Shown in pieces: positions 22,723 to 35,321 of a stretch of DNA of 64,000 nt. The stretch comes from Arbacia lixula (Eukaryota > Echinodermata > Echinoidea > Arbacioida > Arbaciidae): positions 18,445,432-18,509,431 of the forward strand of contig OZ022589.1 of assembly GCA_963669155.1 (NCBI GenBank), given 5' to 3'. Under the pieces are notes generated by a model. The model was not told where the DNA came from. It saw only the letters and a program-made list of their open reading frames with translations, and searched no databases. The first letter of the stretch is position 1, and each line of letters starts with the position of its first letter. Both the position numbers and the translations under genes were made by a program.

Positions 22723-25700
22723 GTCAACATAATCTATCATTTTAACATTGTATATAGCTCCGTTTACAATCAAGTTGTAACCTTAAAAGTTATTCCATAT
22801 TGATATTGAGACCTACAATCAATAAAAAAGACATAACTCTTTATGTTATATCTGATTTAGAAGAACACAGTAAGTGGTACTTTATGTATCATCAGAAAGT
22901 TAACCATCAATCATCCTTGATTCGGTGATTTCCTATGAACTGACGTTTGACTATTCTTTAGGTAAACTTTTTATATTTAACAACGAGTTGTTACATGTCT
23001 ATTTTCTTTACAGTTTTATATGGCGGGAAAGACTACAAGCACAATTTCTATCAAACTTATAATATCATGATATCTCTTCATGAGGCATGTTAGGTAGGAA
23101 TATTGTACGACCTGAAATTATTAATATTATTTCGCATGGCACTCGCAATGCCTGTTTGAAACCGTTTGAGGCTAAATAACCTTTTTGGGTGAACAACGAG
23201 GGGTAGGCATTTCTCACTCGTTCTCTAGTATAGGATATCTGTGCACTTCACTGCGTTTCTTATCTGCACCTGCAAGCTATCAAAAACAATATTATCCATG
23301 ATTTAAGTTCTAGCAAAAGTTACCGGCAAATTGTACCTCACGCACGGACATTAGTTACCTCTAATGCCGTTAATATATATAAAATTATATCGTCTAAATG
23401 TTCATATTAGCAATTTCATGCTTCCGAGCTGTTGGAGATTTCTAATCGAAACTGAAAAATAGAATCAAGTCGTCGCAAGACTTTACCATCTTTTTTTCTC
23501 AGTCCGTTAGGGGAAAGAATGATCAGTCTACTGCAAATGATATTGAATACATGTAGTACTAAGGACGTTTAAGTACATGGATATATCCATTGCTTTGAAC
23601 AAGGTTTGATTCCACCACTTAATATTCATGACTAGCAGCTGCTCTCAACAATATGATGCATATGCGATTGCGTCACGTTCACCTGGATTTTATGATAGGT
23701 AATGCACATTCCTAAATACATACATTTCAGCTTTCGCTGCTGAACTTTTAATTTTTTTCACTAGGAACTTGTTATGTAGTTACAAGCGAATAAGAAATTT
23801 GCTACTTTTTGAGATGGAAATACTAGCTTGGGCGCGGCTGGACACGTTTTTCATTTTACTTATCTGAAAGGAAAATACCTGAAAGCACCGTTTCATGTAT
23901 TTTTTTAGTGGAATATGATGCGGAACATTGTGAAATTTAGACTTGTATGCAGCAACTTGACATCACGTTTAGAACCTTTTTGCCATATTGTAACAATATT
24001 CCTAGATTTAATCTTTATAGATGCATCGTAGGTATTACATTCACAACTGCGCGAGCATATGGGGTGAGGATATTTCCCCAAATTCTCCTGCGCATCTGAT
24101 TTTGTTAAAGGGCATATACTGTACTGGGAAGGCAAAAAAGCCTTCAAAATGTAAATGTTAGCAATCTTCTTGCCCATGGTCTTAAATTCATGTATTGTCT
24201 ATTTTAGAAGCTTGCTGAAAGTTATTTGCCCTCAAATGATCTACATTTGGAGTAATGAGTGATTAAATCACAAATCCTCAAAATGTTCGGGCCGAACATT
24301 TTGAGGATTTAATCATTAATCATTAATTACTCCAAATGTGGATCATTTAAGGGAAAATAACTTTCAGCAAGCTTCTTAAATAGACAATACATGAATTTAA
24401 GACCATGGGCAAGAAGATTGCTAACATTTACATTTTGAAGGCTTTTTTGCCTTCCCAGTACAGTATATGCCCTTTAATACGTCAAATCCAGGCAAAAATC
24501 ATCCAGAGCATCGGCGGCATTGAACATATAGATCAAAGAAAAAATCTTTGTAGCATTCTTGTGTGACTTGAAGGAGAGTAAAATGAATTTGCATTAACGA
24601 AAAAGCTGATGGATATCCATGTATTTAAACATCCTTGATAGTATATACTGCTCTCAGGGACGTGGTTGAAACTACAGGCACAATGTGATCTTTAAACATA
24701 GTGTGCCAACACCCTTTCATTTTACTCTCAAAATTTTAGTTTTCTTTCTTCGGGTAACGACCATGCAAAGAGATGAAGATAAAACGATACCCGTACTTTG
24801 ATTGTGATAGTATCCCCTCACATATCTTTATGGGTCTGGCCTCCTTAAGACCTCTCGAATAAGAAATAAACATGTCATTTGAAGCCATTAAAGGAGTTGA
24901 AACCATATTAATGTACATAATTATTTTTTATGATGTAATGTATCTACAATATTATGTTTCTATTTCTTTGGTTGAACATGATATGTATGAGCATACACGC
25001 CTCATTGACCCAGCTCTTTGATATACAGTAGGTGGTATCATCACGAGATTTTTTTTATATAAATTATATTTGAAGCCATGATCCCACCTTTAAACAGGTT
25101 AATAAACGTGGTAATCATCGTTTACGATGTAATGCAGTTGAGGTATTATTTCCATCTCTCTGATTAAACATGGGATAAATGTAGGTACATGGTAGTACAT
25201 TTGTATATATTGTTCATTTCAGATCAATATTTGCAATCGTTTGCTTGAGTCGTCCGTTTGTCAAACTGTTGTGGTGTTTTAGTCGCATAAGGAGTGAAAT
25301 GCCGTCTGGTATAACATTTCCTCGGCATTATCGATTGATATTTCTGATATTGTTTGAAGCTTACGTACTCCAGTATTGTTACTAGCTGCCCCTGTCGCCA
25401 CATTCCCCTATTTAGTGCAACAAGTTATATGTTCTATACTAAACGATATGGTACATTTCATCTTTCCATCATCGAAGATCATTCATAGGAAAATAGCATT
25501 TGTTCCTCTTCCTCTTAAAAGTACTTCTTATTATCTATCTTTACAAATGAAGCATGTGCACCATACTACGCATTTTAATCTTGCTTTTTAAGATGATGTC
25601 ATGGAGTTGGGCCAAATTTCATTTCTCTTTTTACATAAAATGTCTTATGTCACCACAAAACGAGAATAAAGACAAATCGTTATATCATATTTCATTGCTG

Positions 25701-28700
25701 GTTTTAATTGTGTTAACTACATTCTTTTGGTAATTGTATACGTGTACCTGCAAAAGAATGGGTCACAGTCGGTCAAGAGGGCATTGTTTTAATATCTAAA
25801 GACAAGAGTTAGTGAACACTATAGCTTTGCCTAGTCATAGATCTCTGTCGTTACTGAGCGAGAGCGCTTTACTCGTATCAAATAATTTCTGGTTGGTCGA
25901 GCGTGATCATCGCCTTATGAGTAAGATTGAGAAAGAAGTTATTGCGATTTCTTCTCGTTTTCCTCACCTTCCTCAGTAATTTTTTTTCTTATCCGCCACT
26001 TAATTCTGCTGCATACATGTCTTTATTTCTTACTTCTTCCTCTCTCTTCTTCTCTATCGTATTCTTCTGCTTCCCTCCCTCCTTTTCCTTCTTCTACATT
26101 TGATAAAATTGCAATCTTGCGTTCATGTCCTTCAACGATTTTCACCACTACTCTTTAGACCGGTTCATAACGCGTTTGAATTGGGCCCCTCGCCGGAGTA
26201 AACGGTGGGTGTTCAGCGGCTTTTTGAAGTTTTTTTTCTTTTTTTTTCTTATTGACATGTCGTCTTGTGAGAAAGGAGATGTATTATAGATCTTCAGACC
26301 GTGTTGCAGGTACGGCATGGGAATCCGGTGCTTGAGATGGTTGCAGTGTTGTTCCTTCTTGCCCTCCAGTCTCTTACTTGTCTAAATGGGTTGATCGCAA
26401 ATTTCTTGACGCCATCGTGTGACGCGCGGAGCGTAACAGTTGCCTGGCTCCTTTGCTATCACCTCCCGGTAATGGGTCGTTGATTCAATTCAATTCAATT
26501 CAAGGTTTATTAAAAATCATCTTCGCAGCCATGCAGCTGAATTGCGACAATTTAAAAACAAATATAAATACAACATATGAAATAAGACGAATATCCTCTG
26601 CAAGTATAAATATTTACAAATTCTTATAAATGGTATGAAAACTATAAAAGATAATTATACATTAAACATATTATAAGTTTCTTTAAAATGCATTGTAAAT
26701 TTACTGTACGACAATAAGATAATAACCGTAACCACTTTATGTCAGCATTACAACCTGTCAAAAACATAAGTTAAGGATATATTGCAAAACTAATGCAAAG
26801 TACTGCGGTTTAGGTAGAAACAACATTTTCATCAATAATAGGAACCCCCCATAAATATTAGAAACAATAGTAAATGTAATGAACGTCCCTAAAACGAATA
26901 ATAAAATCGATGTACGGCAAAATTATCATAATTGCAGCTAAGTCACATCAGCATTAAAAATCATGAAAGTATTGTGATAACATCAGTAAGAAGCAAGTGT
27001 TTGGTTGTAAAGTAGGGTATTAATTGATTTTCATTTGAGCTTTATAAAATTCATGGGGAAAAAGCAAACAATTGTAATGGCTGGTTTCTTATTAATGGTG
27101 GTAGATAAAATATATACATGTCTACAAAATAATTATGTAAACTGAATAGTGAGTGTATCAGTTGTACCAAACTTTCAATTTCTAACTTAAGTTACAGGGA
27201 TTCATTTAACACTCTAACAAGGTAAGGTATCAAGCTTTTTCGGTAGCGTTCTGTTCTGCATTTTATTTCAGTGAGTTTGTGGCTATTTCTGAGGGATGCC
27301 CTTCGAGATGCCCTTGCTGGTGGTAGCCAAGAACGAAAGTTTTTGAACAATTCAAATGCAAACTTTCTGCAGAGCTGGTCTAAGATTACTCTTTTGTAAT
27401 GCGTGCTGATACGAGTTATATTGGTCTGCGAATATAGTTCGAAGGGCTCTTTTCTGTATGAGTTCAATTGAGGTAGTTTGTTGTTGTGTCAGAGAGGAAT
27501 GCCACACAACACAACGATATTCCATAGTTGGTCGAATATATGATGTAAATACTGTGATTAGATCAGATGCTGGCATTCCAAACCGTTTCAACAGTCGGAG
27601 CATGTAGAGTTTTCTCGAAGCGTTGGTAGTTACGTAAGTTACATGGTTCGACCACTGCAGATCGTTTCTGATAATGACACCTAGAAGCTTGATGTCTTCA
27701 CATGTTGGTACTGTTTGATTTCTAAGTTGTATCTCTGCTGGAGGGAGTTGACGGCGTGTGAAAGAGACCTAAAAGGCTTTACATTTTAACGGGTTGAGCC
27801 GCATCCGAGAGACTTCACACCATTGCTCAAATGAATCGAGGCTAGTATGAAGGGTACATGGTGAATTTAGACAACGGCTTTGTGCTATGGTTAGATCATC
27901 TACATACTTCCACCTTCTAACATCTGATGATATAAGAGCATCATTCACAACACTTGGGAAGATCAGTGGACCCAAACGCGTGCCTTGAGGAACTCCAGCT
28001 TCGGTGGAAAGTGAGGATGATAACTGACCTCGGTAACGGACCTGTTGTGTACGCTCGGCCAGAAATGAACACAGCCACTGGATAAGAGAAGGTCTTGCTC
28101 CCATTGTGTAGAGGCTATTTACAGCGACATTGTGGTCGACGAGATCGAACGCCTTTGAGAAGTCGGTAAGTATGACCGTAGTAACATTGTTGGGTTTGTC
28201 GGCATTTGATTGCAGGTATTCCAAGAGGCTCAACAGATAATGGCTTGTTGACATGCCGCGACGGTTCCCAAATTGTTGGGGATCTATTGATATGTTGATA
28301 TTGCTTGAGTGCAATTTACTTCTGAAGCGGAACCTACCACGGTCCTCTTTGCACACTTCAGCTGGCCATACATGACTGCCTCGGGGATTCTAGTGTCAGC
28401 CATCCGCACGACATATCCCACCCAACATACCAGGGGCCAGCTGAAGTGAGCATAAGAACAGTGCCCCGTTGAATAAAACTTACCATTAATCGTAACTCTG
28501 TCATCAATGGTAACTAACATGGCAACATCGCTCAACAGCCAATCAAATTCAAGGTTTGCGTAATAGTTGACACTGGAAGCAGAGTTGCCATCAACGACAA
28601 ATTTTATGCAACAGGGTCCAACTCACTAGTCGTGCGTAAAATCATGCGCAGCTTAGGAAAACACCCCCCCCCCCCCTACTCTAGGTTTGTATAGGTCGTC

Positions 28701-31700
28701 GATGAGTTGTCCACGTATCACAGCCATACAGAAGAAAGATTAGAATAACTGCCTTGTATAATCCTGGACCCGTTTGCATAAAACTTACCATTGATGTGAA
28801 TTTTGTTACCAATGGCAACTTCTATGGAACCTAGAATTTGATTCGCTGTCGAGCTGTGTTTATTGTAATTACCATTGTTGACAAAGTTCTCACTGATGTT
28901 AAAGTTTGTGCAACGGGGTCCTTGTTGCTAGCTTCACACCATGCGCAGCCATTAGTCGATGGCGGAGTCATCCCAAAGAGGGAGCTGGCCTTAAAATCCT
29001 ACTGAGTGATTTCTTCAGTCAGGAAAAGTGTGTTTAAGAGAACACCGCTGGCGGAACAAAACTTCTCTACCGACTTCAGAGGATTGTTTATTGTCACAAC
29101 TCGTAGTGATATTTTATGTGGACAATAGGGTAGATCAGCGCGGTCCCCGCGGATGATAAACAGTCTAAATCTGCTCGATGCCCGAGTGGACATGTCCGTG
29201 ATGAATTGTAGGGTCTGAAGTACTTGGACCAGTTTTGCTTATTCATCTTCAAAAGCACGTAATCTGTCAGCATGTCCAGCGCCTGAGCTGGTAGTCCTCA
29301 AATGAAAACAATCGTTCATCGATCAGATTTGAACTGTAAATACATTATGCACATGTTGTAGAATGCCTCAAATACCTAAGTGTAAACACAATGAGCATAG
29401 GGTAAGGGGCAAGGACACAAGTTGTTACGGAGAATGGGTCTGCTATCTCTCAACACTCCCACAGCCAGCAGCCCTTCTTGGGAGGATTGAATGAGCTTGA
29501 CAAAGTTATCAGGCCATCCAAGCATGGTTAGGATCTTCCACAGGCCGTCACAGTTCATGGTGCCAAACACCGTGGTAAGATTAGCAAATACCTGTCTAAG
29601 TTTTGCTCCTGACATTTATCCTGCATGTTTTGTCTAAGCGGCTAATATATAGTCTGTGGTGCCTCGGCCTGGTCTAAACTCACACCGTAGTTCGGGGAGG
29701 AAGGTCCCTACCATTTGCCCTATCACTATATTGTAAACGATTTGTGCCGGGATCTTTCCAGCGTATAAAGTTGTACTTTTGGGCGTCTTTCAAGTCTTGT
29801 ATGACTTGCATGGCACTGTTTCCAGACAATATTGAACGAACGAGTATAAGTTTCCTTATCATGAAATCACCCTCATTTTGTCATCTCGACAGTGATTTCG
29901 TCAGCACCAGGGTACCTGTCTGGTGACCTGCCTGACGAAGTATGTTTGATGGCGTTGTAGACCCCATGTGATAGTGAGGGCAGGTCCAGGTTGTAGCCTT
30001 TGAGGTATACTATCCAGAGCGTCCCCTGACTTTGATAATGGCCGGCTTAGGAGATAATTAAAGGCTTACTAAAGTAGAAAAATAAGTTCCCACTAATCTA
30101 TGTAAAATTATCCACTAAAAACGAATTTCACATTCCTTTGCCGTAATAAAATCTCATATTGACGAAAATTTGAAAAAAAACGCACACCTCCAGTGACTTA
30201 GAAAGTCAAAATGCCATAAATGCCACCGGCGTGAATAAAATATTTTATTCACGCCGTTCAAACAATACGTTACCAATGGGAACCCCAAAGCATGTCCGAG
30301 GTTTGTCCGAGTAGCAACAACAAATAGATTCAAAGTGCATTCCATCCATTGAATATGAATGACAAGATACAGGTGAATGCAATAACGCGTTACTACGCAG
30401 TTAGGGGGAAAGTTATGAATACATTACGAAAGTGGTCTATTGTTGACTTCCGTGCACGCCGTTGGCATTTATGGCATTTTGACTTTTCTGACGTCAATGG
30501 ATGTGTGCGTTTTTTTTTCTTCAAATTTTCGTTAAAATGAGACGTTATTGCGGCAAACAAACGTAAAATTCGTTTTCAGTGGATAATTTTACATAGAATA
30601 CTGGTAACTTATTTGTTTAATTTAGTAACACTTTAAGGTGCTCGACCCAGCGAGTGTGGATGTCTGTCTTTTCTATGAGTAGTTTGCCACCATCGATGGA
30701 GCAGACAGGAACGCTACAACATGACGTGGGACTGCATACTGCTCTGATACCCTCATGGATCAGCTTTGAGCTGTGTGCCTGCAACTTTTGGGTCTTCTTT
30801 TTCCCACCATGATCCCTTGATATGTCTGAGTTTGGGTTGATCCATATGCTTGGCCTGACGGTACTGTGACATGGCTGTGGTTTATGAATTGTAAGTTACG
30901 TACCTGCAGCAGCACATATATCTCCAGTGCCCTGTTGCATAACACTTACCATTGATGGTAACTTTGCTATCGATGGCAACTTCTATGGAAACCTTGAATT
31001 TGATTGGCTGTTAAGCGATGTTACCATGGTAGTTACCATTGATGACATAGTTACCATTAATGGTAATTTTTATGCAACGGGGCTCATTACTAGATCTCCT
31101 GTAGATGGATCCGTGATGTGTTCTTTCACCAGAGTTCAGTTTCTCTGTTGGTGCCTTTTTTTTTAGAACAAGACTTACATTAATACTTGTTTATTAAAAG
31201 GGCCCCTGTGTATTGGCAGCGCTCGTGTGAAAAGCACATCTGATTTGCAATTAAAACTCCTGTGGTGGATTCTTATGACACCAAAAAGATCAATGTAATC
31301 AAGTATGATATTAATTGATTTTCTTTTAATTTCCCTCTGCAGATCAAAACTTTACCAAAGGATGAATCCTTCTCATTTGCATACCAGGTAAGTTTACTAG
31401 TGAGCATGGTTAAAGAATGACATTGAAAATAGTGAACATTTAAGCTCAGATATGTTTTTCCGTTCTACATTTCAGTTGGCCGATGTGTTAATTTTTCTTG
31501 CAGTACCGTAAAAACTATACAGTTGCTATAAATCTGCAGATCTTTTCGCTTGTACTATGCTACTACAGACGCATTTTCTTTAATGGTTGAATTGTTGTTC
31601 TGTTAAGACGTTCGTTTTTCTTTCTCTTATGCCTCATTATACTGATCTATGACCACCCCATTCTAGTGTCAGCCACAATCTGATAGGATACTAGTGTCGA

Positions 31701-34700
31701 TTTATGAACGAAACATTCGATTTGCAATCAACCACTCCATTTTCATAGTGGGACCTTCTGAAAATGGCAGTCAAGATGAAGCTGGAAGAAGGGTTCATCA
31801 ACTTCAAGCCCACTCCCTGGGAGACCATAGAGGATATCAATGAACTCTACACGGGCAAGCTTCCCAAACCACAAGTAAGTTCCGCCGAAACATGCATTAT
31901 TTACCAAGCCAGTGAGTTGAAACCAAGTTTGCTATATAGTGATCATACATTTCAAAACATCTCACATGTTGCCAACATTAAGCCTGTTGTTCGTTTTGTC
32001 AACTCCAATAATGAAATATAGTTATTAATACGTGCTGAAGTATATCTGCATTTAGAGACCTCACATTTAAACTACTTATGTACTGGATATGTAATAATAC
32101 CTTGTTTGGTTAATGTTTCGGCTCGATATACATTCTCCTTTTAACAATGATGATATGTATCTTATATATAGCTTAAGATTTAACAGTATCATCTCTAACC
32201 GCTTTACAATATTATACCTCGGTGATTGGACGCTTGTAAAATATGTGACACCTGTCCGACCCCATTGAATCATTTTAACTAAGCATCCCGAAACCATTAA
32301 GACGCAGTCATTCCATTCTTACACTGGGTGGAGAGCAGCAATCTGGTTTAAGTATTTATGCTGAAGGACACAAATGCCTTGGAAGGACTTGAACCTGGGA
32401 CCTTAAAATCTGCAGTCACAGTACACAACCACGACATCTCCTTTAATGTGATTAACATACGTATTCATCTCTGCCCCTCATTTGATTCTGTAATCATCGC
32501 AGGGTACAGAGAAGTGGCGATCCGATAAGCATTTTGGTTACCAGCGTCTCGTTGGATGTAACCCCGCCCAGATCAGACTCTGCAAGGCAATACCGGACAA
32601 GTGAGTCATGCAATAGAACTGAAGCATGTCCCACATATTTCCATAGATCTATTTCATTTAACAAAATGTATAGGAGGAAAGAAATAGTACGTCAGTTTGA
32701 CTTCATGAAAGAGGCGAAAACGAAGTAAGTGGACGATGTATATCAGGATGTTTTTATATCTACCGTTTATTGCCAAACCTTAAAAATGTTGAAAAGTATT
32801 AATTATACATAATCAGCTAGCATACAGGCTAATTATACAGCTGTTTGGTGTTATATAAGGTGATCAGTTTGCGTGTTAGTAGGTTGGTTATAAAAACTGT
32901 TTGGCTTATGTCTGTTGGTAGGTGGGCTAAGTCGGTTCTCAGTTGGTTCTTTGATTGACTAAGTTTGGTTAACTTCATATTTTTCTTGTTTATTCAATTT
33001 TATTTCAACAGGGTAGCCCTTTCAGTTAAAAAACTGCTCTACCAAGGTGCCCCGTACAATAAAAATCACATTACATATAAACAAATCAAATACAATAACA
33101 AGTAATCATAATATATAAAAACAAGATAAATATAAATCTACAGCGCGATTTTCACGTATTCTTCTTACCAGGTTTCCAGTAACTGACCAGATTCTCCAAC
33201 CACTGCTGGAAGGAATGACCATAGTTGAAGCCATCGACAAGAAACGACTGTTTATCATAGACTACGAGATCCTCCGAGACCTTCCTTGCACCGAACCAGC
33301 TGGTGTTCGTATATTAGTATTATATTAACAATGGGTTGCATTATTTTTTGGAAGCAGAATTTTCTAATTCGTTTACCATATTGAGATTGTGACATTTATT
33401 TGATTTGATATACTACCACTACGTGTTAAGAAGTCAAATCAGGACACAAGTTCTACCGTTTAAAGTATGTCAGGGTTTTAGAAGTTTCGTGACATGTCAT
33501 CAATCGATTTTATTTAATCATTCAATTAATCAAATGTTAACTTTTTGACATAGCAGGATCTAAATGATGTGTATTATGAGATTGATTTCGGAGTAACAAT
33601 GCACATTGTGAATCTCTCCTGCTAATCTACGGAGACTTTGCCGCCAAAAGCCTATAAATGATTAATGACGCTGTGAGAACAAGTACTAATGGATTGACAG
33701 GAGAAGTGCACAATCGACAGTGCGTTATGAATGAATTTTCTGATACACACTAACTGTACTTTCTGCATTATCAACAAATCAAAATGATAATGAAAAATGA
33801 AAATGAGATATTCAAAGGAATTTAACAAGGATATCAATTAGAGCAATGTCACGAAACGTGTGCCCCCAAAACAGACTTCCTTCAATTAAACAATGTCTAA
33901 AATTTTTAGATTGATTCGAGTTGTAACAGGTTTTTGTTTTTATTTTTGAAATGTCAAATATTTTGTGGTGATACCTAGTATGTAGTGAGATTATGATTGT
34001 ACTGTACTTCTTGTATCATAATTCATAGTATCGTTCTTATTTCTATGTTTGTCACCGTGATCATTATAGATCTGTGCACCTATCTGCCTCTTCTTCATGA
34101 ACAAGGAGAAGAATCTGCTTCCTGTGGCCATCCAGCTCTTCCAAGATCCTTCCGAAGATAACCCGGTAAGTCTCCTATAGAGCTCTTAGCTCGCTATTTC
34201 GTTACTTTCAAATACTTTACCAGTACTACACACAGCTCCTGTAGACCAGCATCGAATGGATTCATCGTGCATTACACAGAATCATCAGAGCGATAACAGC
34301 AATAATTCGAGTTGGGAAGTTAATCAATATCTTGCTAGAAATGGAAAATATGAAGTGAGAAGCCATATATAATTCCAGGCAAACAAAAGCGATGGATTAC
34401 AGCCAGATGACTCATCAGGTCTTATTCTCGGTGAGACGCTTTGTACTGGATTTGAGAAGTGTGGAGAGATGGGGAGAGGATAGCTAATTTCAAGGGATGT
34501 CCAAATGATTTCAACATCCAGGGACATGTTGCAGATAGATTTTTAAATATTTTAACTTACCATCAATGGTAACAACATGGCAACAGCCAATGAACTATCA
34601 TTTTTGCACCTGTTGCCATGGAGGTTACCATTGATGGCTAGTTACATTAATTGAAAACCTATATACAAAATGGCCTAGTCGTATTCTCTGATATGTTTAG

Positions 34701-35268
34701 TTCTAATCCAGACGGAATCGTTAAACGGCAGTATGAGACAGTGTCTTGAACGTGATCATGATTGACTGAATTTCTGAATGCATGAAAGATTATTTGCATA
34801 CATATTTCACATCTTCTACCATCTTTCCAGATCTTCCTCCCGACCGACCAGGAGTACGTGTGGCTCATGGCCAAGATGTGGTTCAACAACGCAGATGCAT
34901 GCTTCCACCAATCGGCTTCTCACCTCGGCTTCACTCATTTCTTTATGGAGACGGTTACCGTGTCAATCCACCGCAGCCTCTCCCCCTCGCACCCCCTCTT
35001 CAGACTGATGGCGGCACACTTCTTGTATCTTCTCGCCATCAACACGTGAGTATAACGATGTTTCTGGACAATAAATTGTATTGAAAAGAAGGGAATGGAA
35101 GTAACGAGAGGACATACTATACCCTTCCCATCGCACTGGTCGTTAGACGGCTGCTTCAGCAGTTGCTTGATGAGTGGACGTAGATGTGTAAAACGTAGAA
35201 CCGTTGATACTTCAAGTGGAGATATGTTGAGAGTATGGGAGGGGGAGAGGTAACTCTATGTTATAATC

Positions 35269-35321
<53 letters not shown>

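Larger units (their letters stand above)
28326..29995 (-). pseudogene. Second non-LTR retrotransposon relic, fragmented by two MITE insertions
   Basis: Read right to left: GRSPDRYPGADEITVEM (about 29950-29870), ELRCEFRPGRGTTD, FGTMNCDGLWKILTMLGWPD (about 29560-29510), NNPLKSVEKFCSASGVLLNT (about 29090-29030), GLYKAVILIFLLYGCDTWTT (about 28765-28700) and VGYVVRMADTRIPEAVMYGQ (about 28430-28370). These are consecutive landmarks of an endonuclease-reverse transcriptase family distinct from the neighbour at 27190-28325. Many stops and frame changes. MITEs at 28463-28619 and 28766-28921 interrupt it. Confidence 0.78.
22723..31342. other. LOX-B intron 1 (8.6 kb), repeat-rich
   Basis: Holds, in order, a 373-bp hairpin (24105-24477), a LOX-flank-like repeat (24490-24660), two minus-strand non-LTR retroelement relics (27190-30000), a foldback (30061-30636) and a MITE (30929-31083). 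The stretches 22.8-24.1 kb and 24.7-27.1 kb show no recognisable gene. Confidence 0.6.

Noticed and set aside
22269-22730. 153-codon antisense frame over LOX-B exon 1
   Set aside because: Shadow of the PLAT exon; the sense frame has clear domain similarity and matches LOX-A.
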